This document shows positions 1 to 10,170 of a stretch of DNA of 64,000 bases, one piece after another. The notes under the pieces are model-generated. The model was not told where the DNA came from, did no database searches, and worked only from the letters and a program-made list of their open reading frames with translations. A program made the translations under genes and the position numbers. This DNA comes from Rotaria sordida (lineage: Eukaryota; Rotifera; Eurotatoria; Philodinida; Philodinidae): NCBI GenBank assembly GCA_905250125.1, contig CAJNOL010000379.1, positions 85,361-149,360 on the forward strand, read 5' to 3'. The stretch's first letter is position 1. The number at the start of each line of letters is the position of its first letter.

Positions 1-1901
1 TCTAATGGATGAGAATATTCAATTTTAATGAAAAAATTTCGTTTTTTACATCTCGTAGCAATAAGATTTACGTAATTATAGATTTCATTTGAATAAATGA
101 AACATCTTCAACCGCTCAAATCGATCAAAAAAAACTTATTGTTTCCATTCCAATAGAAAAATAATATTCTTTCATATTATTTTCACTTAAACTGTTGAAA
201 ATCATTAATTATAAAATATGTCAAAAGTTCCTGGAGATCTTGAATTAGATTTCAGACTGATTTTATGTCATGAGGCAAACATAATAAAAAACAAACATCA
301 TAGACAGGAGAGAATGCAATATTTTTTGATTATTTATGTTAAACATTCAACAAGAATATAATCATATCCTGAGCAATTAATATTAGTTAGCAAAGCTACG
401 ATATCCACACTAAGGAAAACTATTGCACTTGCACTTCTAGTTAAGCGATAGAATCTCGTTTGATACCTGTAGCATTCGAGGTAATACATATAGTATGACA
501 TCTCTCGTACTAACTTGAAATATTTATACTCTGTAAAAAAGATGCAAGTATTTCTCTCAAATTAGAAGTTTACGTAGCAAGTACTCTTGCTAAAGTTGAA
601 TAATAAGCACAAAGTACATCGGATAAATATCTACATTTGTAGTTTTATTAAACGAAAGAAAGAGATACGAAAAGTTGAAGTAAATCGTTGAGAGGATTAG
701 AAGTCTCTCCTCTCGCACTTTCTATTGTCAGAAAATCAACTTTTAAAATTAATATCTGCGCCTTATCGACTTTCCTTACACGCTCAAACTTATACTAAAA
801 TCTAAGTTCAGTATAGACAGTATCGTGCTGCTCATTAGAACGAAAAGTCAGTTCAAAGTTATTGAAATCTTGAGACGTATCTAATAAAAAATATTTGTCA
901 ATTCAAGAATGAATTTCTTCAACGAGATAATATCGTGTAATCATTTTAATTATCATTCGAAGCTTACTCTGAAACAATTCTTGATGCTCTTTATACGAAA
1001 AAAAAACTCTTGTAGTCGCCAGATATAATAGACATATTGTACATTCGAGCGTGAAATATACAAAAAAATTTTTGTAGAAGGATAAAATATTAGGTAAATT
1101 TCCGTTGTATATCAATTAAAATATCTCTGTAACATTGACTTTATTATAGAAATTCAGAAAAATTTTTATCACAAATCAATCTTTGATAATACAAGAAAAA
1201 TTAAATTCATATGTTTACATCAAGATTTTATTCAATGAATAGTTCTTATTAGTTAGAGAACGTATTTCTTTGTTCAATCGTATATAAAGAAATTTTTTGA
1301 AAAATTCAAAAGAAAATACAGAATGTATATTCAATTGTGGATTTTCTATAAACTATTCACTAGATATCATTGTGAACGAATTATTATCCATACTAATTAG
1401 ATTTCAACATAAGTAACAACCACCTTAAATAAGTTTAATAAGAATAAAACTTTTTGTCTTTATTTTTAGTTATTCAATTTTTGAAAAGCTTTAATATTGT
1501 TAGTGGCACATTTTATTCTTGAGAAAAAAAAAGAATGCCATTACATATTGTATCAAGACATTGCGAGACATTGATTGTATTCTTCTAAGGACACTTAATA
1601 CCAATGACAATTTTCCCTTCTTCGCAGAAAAATGTGTCTGTCTTTTTAGTTGTTCGAATGTAAAATAAAGTCATTTCCTAATGATGCATTAGGCAAAAAT
1701 GTCTTGAAGGTGAAGTTTGGCGAGATTAGCAAAACTAATTATTTTGATAGGCATAATAGAAGACCTCAGGTAACTTATGAACGATAAGATAGATAACAAG
1801 ACCTAAGATCTTCTAATATGGTTGATGGCTATGCAAATAGTTTCTTACGAAGTCCAATACTTAATGCAAACTTATATCGATCATGTTGTTATTATTTTTA
1901 G
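1..1901. other. AT-rich non-coding stretch upstream of the PPR gene
   Basis: No reading frame with recognisable protein features was seen on either strand. The 5-prime exon(s) of the PPR-DYW gene should lie here if the gene is complete, because the first exon I can support begins at 1902 straight after an acceptor (TTTTTAG). I could not identify a start-bearing exon. Confidence 0.5.
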
Positions 1902-4900
1902 TGCAATGTGGTGATATTGTCAATGCAATTCGTCTATTCTCAACAATTACAAACAAATCCAACTATATCTGCACAGTTATGTTCAAAGGTTAGTATTTCT
2001 TTCGATTTTTACTTATGACATTGTTGTTTTAAATAGATCTTATCTCTAATAACATGCCCGAAAAAGTGCTCGATTTATTTGATGAAATCACAATCGAACC
2101 TGATAAGTATACTGTCACTGTTCTATTTAATGCCTGTGCTAAACTTGCCAATGATCGAGCAATGAAAATTGGAAAAAAACTTCTTGAGAAAATGCCTCGA
2201 AATTTTCGAAATGAAGATGTTCTATTAATTTCAGCAATGCATATGTTAATAAGATTTGGTGATATTCAAAATGCTGAAAATCTTTTTCCATCAATTAAAA
2301 ATAAAAGTATTATTACTTATGCTACTATGATGAAGGGTAACACTATATTAAACAGATTTTAGAATATTTGTAAGCTTCTATTTTAGCATATGTCCAAAAT
2401 CAAATGTCAGAAAAAGCTTTGGATTTATTTGAACAAATTGAATTAAACTTAAATAATGCTGCTTATAATATTGTTTTTAATGCCTGTGCTGAACTTGCCA
2501 ATGATCGAGCAATGAAAATAGGGAAAAAGCTCCTTGATGAAATGCCCGAAAATCTTCGAAATGATAATTTTGTATTAACTTCAGCAATACATATGTTAAT
2601 GAAATTTGGCGACATTCAAAGTGCTCAAAAGCTTTTTCAATCAATTCAAAAAAAAGATATTGTTACTTATGGTGCTATAATGAAGGGTAAAGTGTATTAT
2701 ATAGATTTTGGAATATTTCTAAGTTTCTTTTTTAGGATATGTCAGAAATCAAATGCCTGAAAAAGCTTTAGATTTATTTGAACAAATTGAATTAGACTTA
2801 AATAATGTTGTTTATACTATTGTTTTTGCTGCCTGTGCTGAACTTGCCAACGATCGAGCAATGAAAATAGGAAAAAAACTTCTGAATAAAATTCCTAAAA
2901 ATTTTCGAAATGATAATGTTGTATTAACTTCAGCAATACATATGTTAATGAAATTCGGTGATATTCAAAATGCTGAAATTATTTTTCAATCAATTAAAAA
3001 TAAAAATATTATTACTTATGGTGCTATGATGAAAGGTAAAGTGTATTAAACAGACTTTTGGATATTTGTAAGATAGAATTTCAGGGTATGTCGAAAACAA
3101 AATGGCTGAAAAAGCTTTGGATTTATTTGAACAAATGGAATTAAACTTAAATAATGTTGCTTATAATATTCTTTTTAATACCTGCGCCGAAGTTGCTAAT
3201 GATCGAGCAATGAAAATAGGGAAAAAGCTTCTTGATGAAATGCCCGAAAATCTTCGAAATGATAATGTTGTATTGAATTCAGTAATACATATGTTAATAA
3301 AATTTGGTGATATTCAAAATGCTGAAAATGTTTTTCAATCAATTAAAAAGAAAGATATTATTACTTATGGTACTATGATGAAGGGTAACACTATATTAAA
3401 CAAATTTTGGAATATATTTAAGCTTCTATTTTAGGATACATCGAAAATCAAATGTCAGAAAAAGTCTTGGATTTATTTGAACAAATTGAATTAAACTTAA
3501 ATAATTTTGCTTATACTTTTGTTTTTAATGCCTGTACTGAACTTGCCAATGATCGAGCAATGAAAATAGGAAGAAAGCTTCTTGATGAAATGCCTGAAAA
3601 GCTTCGAAATGATAATGTTGTATTAAATTCAGTAATACATATGTTAATAAAATTTGATGATATTCAAAATGCTGAAAATGTTTTTCAATCAATTAAAAAG
3701 AAAGATATTATTACTTATGGTACTATGATGAAGGGTAACACTATATAAAACAGATTTTGGAATATTTTTAAGCTTCTATTTTAGGATACATCGAAAATCA
3801 AATGCCAGAAAAAGCTTTGGATTTATTTGAACAAATTGAATTAAACTTAAATAATTTTGCTTATACTATTGTTTTTAATGCCTGTGCTGAACTTGCCAAT
3901 GATCGAGCAATGAAAATAGGAAGAAAGCTTCTTGATGAAATGCCCGAAAATCTTCGAAATGATAATGTTGTATTGAATTCAGCAATACATATGTTAATGA
4001 AATTTGGTGATATTCAAAATGCTGAAAATGTTTTTCAATCAATCAAAAAGAAAGATACTAGTACTTATGGTGCTTTAATGAATGGTTACAATATGAATGG
4101 TTTATCAAGGAAATGCTTTAAAATCTTGGAAGAAATGCTTGAAGAAAATATTTTTCCCGATGAGATCATATGGAATATACTTATCGGTGCATGTTCAAAA
4201 ATTCGTTTGCTTCGTCGTTGTCAATATATTATTAATCAGATTCCTCTTGAAATTCAGAATAAAAAACCAATACAAATTTCGTTAATTCATATGTGGGTAA
4301 GTATCGATTGTTGATTTTTACCAACTATTTTATTATTTTGATTAATATTATTTGTTTTCTGTAACTCAGATATGTTTTTTAAAGGAAAAATAGTTAGCGT
4401 AAGTTTTAAGTCGAAGGCTCACTTTGTACCTGCCTCTCTCCATTACATAACATACCAAGACTTGTTCATGTTACAGAGACTCTGTTTGAAAGACTTTGGC
4501 AATTAAAATCAAATAATAGATATTCTATAACAAGATTATTTATCAGTTAGGCCGATGATTATAATTGTTTAGGATAATAAAGCCAAAGCAAATATATGAG
4601 TTGTAGTATATTTTCGACCCAATAGAGCCTTGATTAAAAGGGTCTTTTTTCTTTAAAAGGGTAAATGTGCTTCAATTGAAAAAGCACAAAATGTATTTCA
4701 ATCAATTGTTGATCGTGATACAATGACATATACTGTAATGAGTAATTATATTTACTTTTATTCATATTGGTTTGTTTAAAATATTAGAAAATTTTCTTTT
4801 GAAGTTAATGCATTCGGTCTCAATGGAATGGGTTCTGAAGCTATTGAATTATATAGAAAAATGCCGAATAATCTACGTAATGAAATTTCACATATTTGTG

Positions 4901-5952
4901 TTTTAAATGCATGTTCTCATTCGGGTCTTCTTCAAGAAGCTTGGAGTATTTTTAATGATATTCCTTTAAAAACAGAGAAAATGTATACTACTATGGTTTG
5001 TTCTTATTAATTTAATTATTATCTAAAACTAATTAATATTTCATATTATATATTTAAGGTTGATTGTTTAAGTCGTTTATTTCTATTTGATGAAGCACAA
5101 AATTTAATCAATGAATATGAAAAAACAAACAAACCAAGTTTAGTCATGTATGGTTAGTATTTTTTTTTATAGTGTAATATTGATGTTTTGTTTATTGATT
5201 TACTTTTATTTTAGTATCGTTATTATCTGGTACACGTAATAATCGAAATCGTAATTTATCTGAGAACATATATAATCGAATGAAATGTTTGTTTCCTAAT
5301 GAAAAGCAAGATCTTACGTCAGGAGCAATTCTTATTTCAAATATATATTCATCAGTGGGAGAACATGAACTAGCAAAAACTTTCCGATATAATCAAATAA
5401 AAGAATTAGGAACAAATGTCAAACTAGGATTAACATGGACGGAAGTAAATGGTCAACTAGTGGTAAAAAAATCTTTATTAGATAAATAAAGAAAATATAT
5501 TATTTCATATAGGAATTCACAGCTCATGATCGTTCTCATCCAAAATCATCAAAAATTTTTTCTGAACTTCAACGTTTAACATCTGAAGCAATTGCATATG
5601 GTTATGAATGTGATCCTTCATGGGTAACTCGTCAATTAAAAGAAGGAGAAACAAATTTATCGGTTCTTTGTGGTCACAGTGAAAGAATCGCAATTGCTTA
5701 TAATTTTGTTGAAGAACCAGACACGAAATTTATTCAAGTAACTAAAAATCTTCGTATATGTGGTGATTGTCGTAAGTTAACTTTTTTTTTCATTTCGATC
5801 ATTCTCAATAATGTATGATTTTCGTTTTTATATAAGATCAAATGACAAAAATAATAGCAAAAATCCGACAATGTCATATTATTGTTGGTGATGCTAACCG
5901 CATACATCATTTTAATCCAAATGGACAATGTTCCTGCCAAGATCATTTTTGA
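1902..5952 (+). CDS. PLS-class PPR protein with C-terminal DYW deaminase domain (13 visible exons, 5-prime end unresolved)
   Basis: Exons by splice consensus and frame: 1902-1988, 2037-2336, 2387-2686, 2736-3035, 3085-3384, 3435-3734, 3785-4296, 4660-4741, 4805-4995, 5059-5152, 5215-5462, 5513-5771, 5837-5952, giving about 1028 codons plus stop. The N-terminal two-thirds is PPR repeats (LDLFEQIELNLNN, NDRAMKIGKKLLDEMPENLR, GDIQNAENVFQSIKKKD). After these come E-type regions (LTWTEVNGQLVEFTAHDRSHP) and a DYW domain with the zinc/catalytic signature HSE...CGDCH. It ends CSCQDHF, a variant of the usual C-terminal Asp-Tyr-Trp. In plants this family binds organellar RNA and deaminates C to U, so a mitochondrial editing role is the family-based inference. 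No targeting peptide can be judged because the first exon is missing from view: the gene is either 5-prime truncated or starts in an unrecognised upstream exon. The 363-bp intron before 4660 is much longer than its neighbours. The family call is very sure, the exon set fairly sure. Confidence 0.88.
2037..3784 (+). repeat. Tandem exon-plus-intron array, about 350-bp units, inside the PPR gene
   Basis: Five consecutive units, each a 300-nt exon followed by a 48-50-bp intron, start at 2037, 2387, 2736, 3085 and 3435. A sixth copy of the exon motif opens the longer exon at 3785. Exons are near-identical over long stretches (the AATGATCGAGCAATGAAAAT block recurs in all) and the introns resemble each other too (GTAACACTATATTAAACAGA in several). 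Every exon of the array is 300 nt and bounded by phase-1 introns, so unit gain or loss keeps the frame. Each exon is 100 codons, close to one P-L-S repeat triplet. Confidence 0.9.
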
Positions 5953-7309
5953 ATATTTTCAAATAAATTTATTCTTTAGAAAAATGTTTTTGTTTAAAAT
6001 TATTGATCTTTTTCTGGTAGATTTTATTAATTAACACAGCAAAACTTATTCTTTTACACTTAGTTATTCTATTGGAGAAATCTTTTCTTTTTCCTGAAAT
6101 CCAATAATTTGTGGTAACTAACGCATTTTAAATTCGATATTGAATGTATAGAATTTCTCATAGAACGATAGAATTACAGTTTTCTCTATACATCTACGAT
6201 ATTTTAAAGATTTTGAATAGTATTATTGACGAGGAAATTTGGCTTTGAAAATCGAAGACATGATTTATATATTATAGAAGAGCATTTTTCAAGCAATAAC
6301 AATTTTCATAGAATATTTCTTGTTATTATCGAATATAGAGTTGAATTCTAAATAAAATGATATAGTTTTCAAATGGAACTGCTACAAGATTTTGAATCCG
6401 AAAAGACAAAATTGATATCAATTTATAGTGAAAAAATAATCTTTTATATTTGTTGTGACAGATATTTTTATTGAAATTTTTTTACTTTCATCAACAAATC
6501 TCGAATTATACAGAGAATCATCTGTTTCTTATTTGGTCCTATTGTCTCTATCACCAGCTCAAGTTCAATCCATATATTCAACGTTCGAAGCATCAAATTA
6601 GCTTTCAATATGACTACTTTGATATAGGCATGGTTTTTGTTAAATCTACCATTCTTGGAACTCTTTGATATTGTTGGGAATTCGAATTGACATTGCATAT
6701 AGAATAGAAGCAGAATTTCTAGTGTCATTGTCGAAGGCGATATTCCATACCTCTGTACTTCTAAAGTATGAAGACGTTTAGTGAAGTATAGAAATGTTCA
6801 CAGAAAGATGAGACAGTTTTTGTTAGCTTAAGGTATTTATTAAAAAGTAAAAATAAAGAAAGTCATAAGAAGTATATAGCATAAAATATTTCGTTGTCAG
6901 TTACAGAAATACGGAAATATATGTCATTAAAACTCTATTTTGTTTAAGTTTTTTCTATTTCTTATCAATGATCGATTATTTCAATTCATTTTATATGTCA
7001 CTTTTATATTGCCTGCTTAATTATCATGCACTGATATTGTTATTTTTATCACACTTGAAATAAGCACCATTTTTCTCCTTGAACACATTAGTGGAAAAAG
7101 AAACAATAATAGTAAAAAGAGAACTGGCACTTCGTCTTCTACTATAAGTTCTGATTTCATTATTGTTTTTGAAATGAAAATCTATATTAGAAAGACAAAC
7201 TGACTGAATTTCTCTTTTATTGCGTGCATAAAAGAAATTCTCAGAACTGCATAAAAATATGTATGTCGAAGAGTATGTTTTTCCCATCCTCCCTTGAGAA
7301 AACTCCTGA
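5953..7309. other. Intergenic, no gene recognised
   Basis: AT-rich sequence after the PPR stop. A plausible polyadenylation hexamer context (AAATAAATTTATTC) lies about 10 bases after the stop. Short open frames on both strands have no recognisable motifs and no splice-supported continuation. Confidence 0.5.
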
Positions 7310-7490
7310 GACTAGAGTGTGGGTGTGAACAAAATAAGAATGTGGCATCCGTACACCCACGGCCACACCCGCATTCACACCTACACCCATATCCACCCTA
7401 AAGATTGACTTTACTCTGTGCACAGAAACGAGTATGTGTCGCAGCTCTTCAGAAGGCGCTACGTGCTCCCACGCCACGCCACGACGCAGA

Positions 7491-7498
7491 TATAAAAG
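7491..7498 (+). promoter_or_regulatory. TATA box (TATAAAAG) of an orphan promoter-like block
   Basis: A canonical TATAAAAG follows about 180 bases that are clearly richer in G and C than the surroundings (7310-7490, with CACCC/ACACCC motifs and a CGCCACGCCACGACG run). No coding region begins within the next 1 kb. Instead, the foldback element starts about 110 bases downstream. It may be a promoter whose gene was lost or displaced, or chance. Confidence 0.35.
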
Positions 7499-7603
7499 GT
7501 CAGTTACACGGACAATTTTTAAAGAATTTTTGAGTAATTAAATTCAACATTCAAGCTTTACAAGTGTGATAGACTTCAATGTTTTGAATGAACATATGAA
7601 TAA

Positions 7604-8621
7604 GGGGGGCGCTCCCTTTTCGTCCTCGTTTTTTTTACGGATATCGGTCATAGATGACCGTTGTGAAACCCTATTGCTCTGAAATATACCGGATGTTCGG
7701 AACAAAAAATGACGGATGTTCGGAATAAAAAGTGACGGATGTTCGGAATGAAAACTACAGATGTACGTAATAGCGGGTGGCGGATGTTCGTAACAAAATA
7801 CTCCGGATGTTCGGAGCAGAAAAGAACCGATGTTCGTTATAATACAGATTATTTTTTTTATGTTCTAACATAACCTTTTACAAAAACAATCATAAGATAA
7901 CAAATAATTATTCAAGTTTTAATATGGCACACATATTAATAATAACAATTCTAATATATCACTTTCCTTGCACATAATGAAAAGAGAGAGAATAATTATC
8001 TTATATTAGAGAAAAAAAAAATCATTATGTCTAATGTTTTTTTACTGCATGGCTCGATTTTTTCTTTTTTGGTGTTTGTTTTATATTGTTATCATCTATT
8101 TCTTTGTTCAACAACAATGTGCAACTTATGACCATTATGTGAATCAGCAAACCAATTCATTGTGTTACACGAATAATCGTCTCAGCCAATCATATTCGAG
8201 ATGCTGGCTTCCGCAAAAAGCGAATCTTTATTTTTACTACTCATTTACACTATCTATCTGTAAGATCTATCTCTCACTACTGAACTCTATACTACTTTAA
8301 AAAACTCTAACTGAATGTACAAGTGGTCGCTACACTCAAGGACTTAAAAGATACTATATGAATGAATCCTTTTCTATGTTAAAGAACAGACACCAAAATT
8401 CATTCCGTACATCCGTCACTTTTTGCTCCGAACAGCCGTCATTTTATGTTCCGAACATCCTGTATTTTTTGTTCCGAACATCGCGTATTTTTCGTTCCGA
8501 ACACCTGCACGGTTTTCATTTCGAACATCCGGAAACACGATATTATGCTCTAAAGTCGATTCCGAACATCCGGACAAGTAACCGGATGTTCGGAAGAGCG
8601 AGGACGAAAAGGGATGCACCC
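7604..8621. mobile_element. Foldback-type non-autonomous DNA element with opposed 23-bp repeat arrays
   Basis: The ends are inverted: GGG.....TCCCTTTTCGTCCTCG on the left (7607-7628) matches the reverse complement of CGAGGACGAAAAGGGA.....CCC on the right (8600-8621). Inside each end sits an array of a roughly 23-bp unit with core GGATGTTCGG. On the left it begins at about 7691, 7714, 7738, 7760, 7782, 7804 and 7828. On the right it recurs in reverse orientation (CCGAACATCC) at about 8405, 8428, 8451, 8474, 8497, 8521 and 8562, with one direct copy near 8582. The roughly 560-bp centre is AT-rich without a convincing ORF. No transposase and no clear target-site duplication were found. The arrangement fits foldback/MITE elements. 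The mobilising family is unknown. Confidence 0.75.
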
Positions 8622-9706
8622 GTCTTTGCAGAATTCTACTGAAAGATAAGGACAGATATGCAGAGAACGATCTACAATCATCAAAAACGAAAAATAGAAA
8701 ATTTCCATTACTGACTTTTGACAATTGCCAAAAATCTGCTGTCAAAATTGCTACGGTGAACCTACTTTTATCCTCAAAAACAAAAATGATATGGCTTATT
8801 TAGACTGACGTAAAAGATGGATGGTGGAAAAACATTTTATCAAGAAGATTGCGTACAAATATTTATGCATGTTCGTCAACTTTACTTAATGTTCGCATGA
8901 ATTCATTTCATCGGACCAATAGTGAATAGTGATTGTTGGCAGTAGACGCAATAGAGATGAAAAACGACAGAAGATATTGTTCGCAAAGAGATAGAAAAAA
9001 CTTAAAAATCACTGATGAACATTGAACGGAAGGACACATCAATCGAAGAACACTTCTATTAAGAAATAAAATGATAGAATATTTTTCAAGATTTTGTTAT
9101 TAATACAACCTGATTTTCATTGTATAATTTGTGCATACTAGAAAAGATTAAGTATATATAAAAATTGGTAATATTTTAAATTGACTTTTAGTTCTTCTCA
9201 CATTAATTACTAATAGACATTTAAAACCACATTCAGTTGACACATATACTATTGAGAAATTCAATTTTTATATGAAATAAACGCAGAAATTTCTCACTTC
9301 AAAGAAATCGTCTTTAGAGTATATCTATTTTGATAAAGTTTAATTAAGACTTGTTTTAGTTTTAAAATTTTATTTTTATACGTATGAATAGATATAAAAA
9401 AGATAAGGGTTGATCATTCATACATTTTTTCTTGAAGAGAATAACAATTTCAACTTATGAAAGAAATTGAAGCTATTATTAAAAATGGTACCAATTTAAT
9501 TTATTGTTTTTTTTTTCGAGCGGGAAAGAATTTTATATTATTCTATTGGGTATATTTCGTTGAATTTCCAATAAATTCTCTTCTATATATATATTTTATT
9601 TTTTCTATCAATTTATCAACTGATGAAATAAGTTGGGGTGGGTGTTTTTTAAAATGAATAATATAATTATAATAAAAATAGACAATTTAGACAACATATA
9701 TTTGAT
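8622..9706. other. Intergenic, no gene recognised
   Basis: AT-rich sequence between the foldback element and the small membrane-protein gene. No coding region, RNA gene or repeat stands out on either strand. The final few hundred bases probably hold the promoter of the gene starting at 9707. Confidence 0.5.
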
Positions 9707-10126
9707 ATGACTAAGTTAGAATCACAAGTATTTTTCAAATGGTTACCTATTGTTATTATTCCTTTGTTAATCATTATTATTCTCGGTTTATCTTATTGGA
9801 TTTTTTCTCGTCGACGACGACGAAACGATCAAAATTCAAATAATAAAAAATTAGAAAAAGAATTTATAATTACAGAATCTATTCATCAAACAATGGTTCC
9901 AAAAAATGAATATTTATCATCTCCAATTCAAATTTTAACAAAAAAATCTTGGTCAAAAAATTCAACAGAATTTACTAATGCTGATATAACTCATCTTGAT
10001 AAACTTTTTCGTACGGCAAGTGATCGATTAATGTGGAAACAAGATTATTTAACAAAAGATCAACATAATAAACTACGAAAAGTACCTTCTGGACAAACTC
10101 AACAAAAAACTTTATTTTCCAATTAA
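9707..10126 (+). CDS. Small single-pass membrane protein, family not recognised
   Basis: An uninterrupted 139-codon frame starting MTKLESQVFF. Residues about 12-32 form one strongly hydrophobic helix (LPIVIIPLLIIIILGLSYWI), followed at once by a basic stop-transfer cluster (SRRRRR). The rest (about 100 residues) is polar and looks cytosolic, with Lys, Gln, Ser and Asn rich stretches and a more conserved-looking part around HLDKLFRTASDRLMWKQDYL. The topology suggests a short lumenal or extracellular N-terminus and a cytosolic tail. An ATG at 9655 opens a different, short frame, so 9707 is preferred. The stop lies only 44 bases from the stop of aprataxin on the other strand, so the two converge. 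I do not recognise the family, and it may be rotifer-specific. Confidence 0.6.
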   Translation: MTKLESQVFFKWLPIVIIPLLIIIILGLSYWIFSRRRRRNDQNSNNKKLEKEFIITESIHQTMVPKNEYLSSPIQILTKKSWSKNSTEFTNADITHLDKLFRTASDRLMWKQDYLTKDQHNKLRKVPSGQTQQKTLFSN

Positions 10127-10170
10127 ACATATTTTTTTTTCAACATAATGTCTTTAATTATATGTACAAA

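Noticed and set aside
7315-7400. TGTGGGTGTG and ACACCC motifs considered as bdelloid-type telomeric repeats
   Set aside because: Only scattered near-matches, no tandem array; better seen as part of a GC-richer promoter-like block.
7691-8600. Regular 23-bp repeats considered as a CRISPR-like array
   Set aside because: Units are degenerate, contain no unique spacers of constant size, occur in mirror orientation inside inverted ends, and the genome is eukaryotic.
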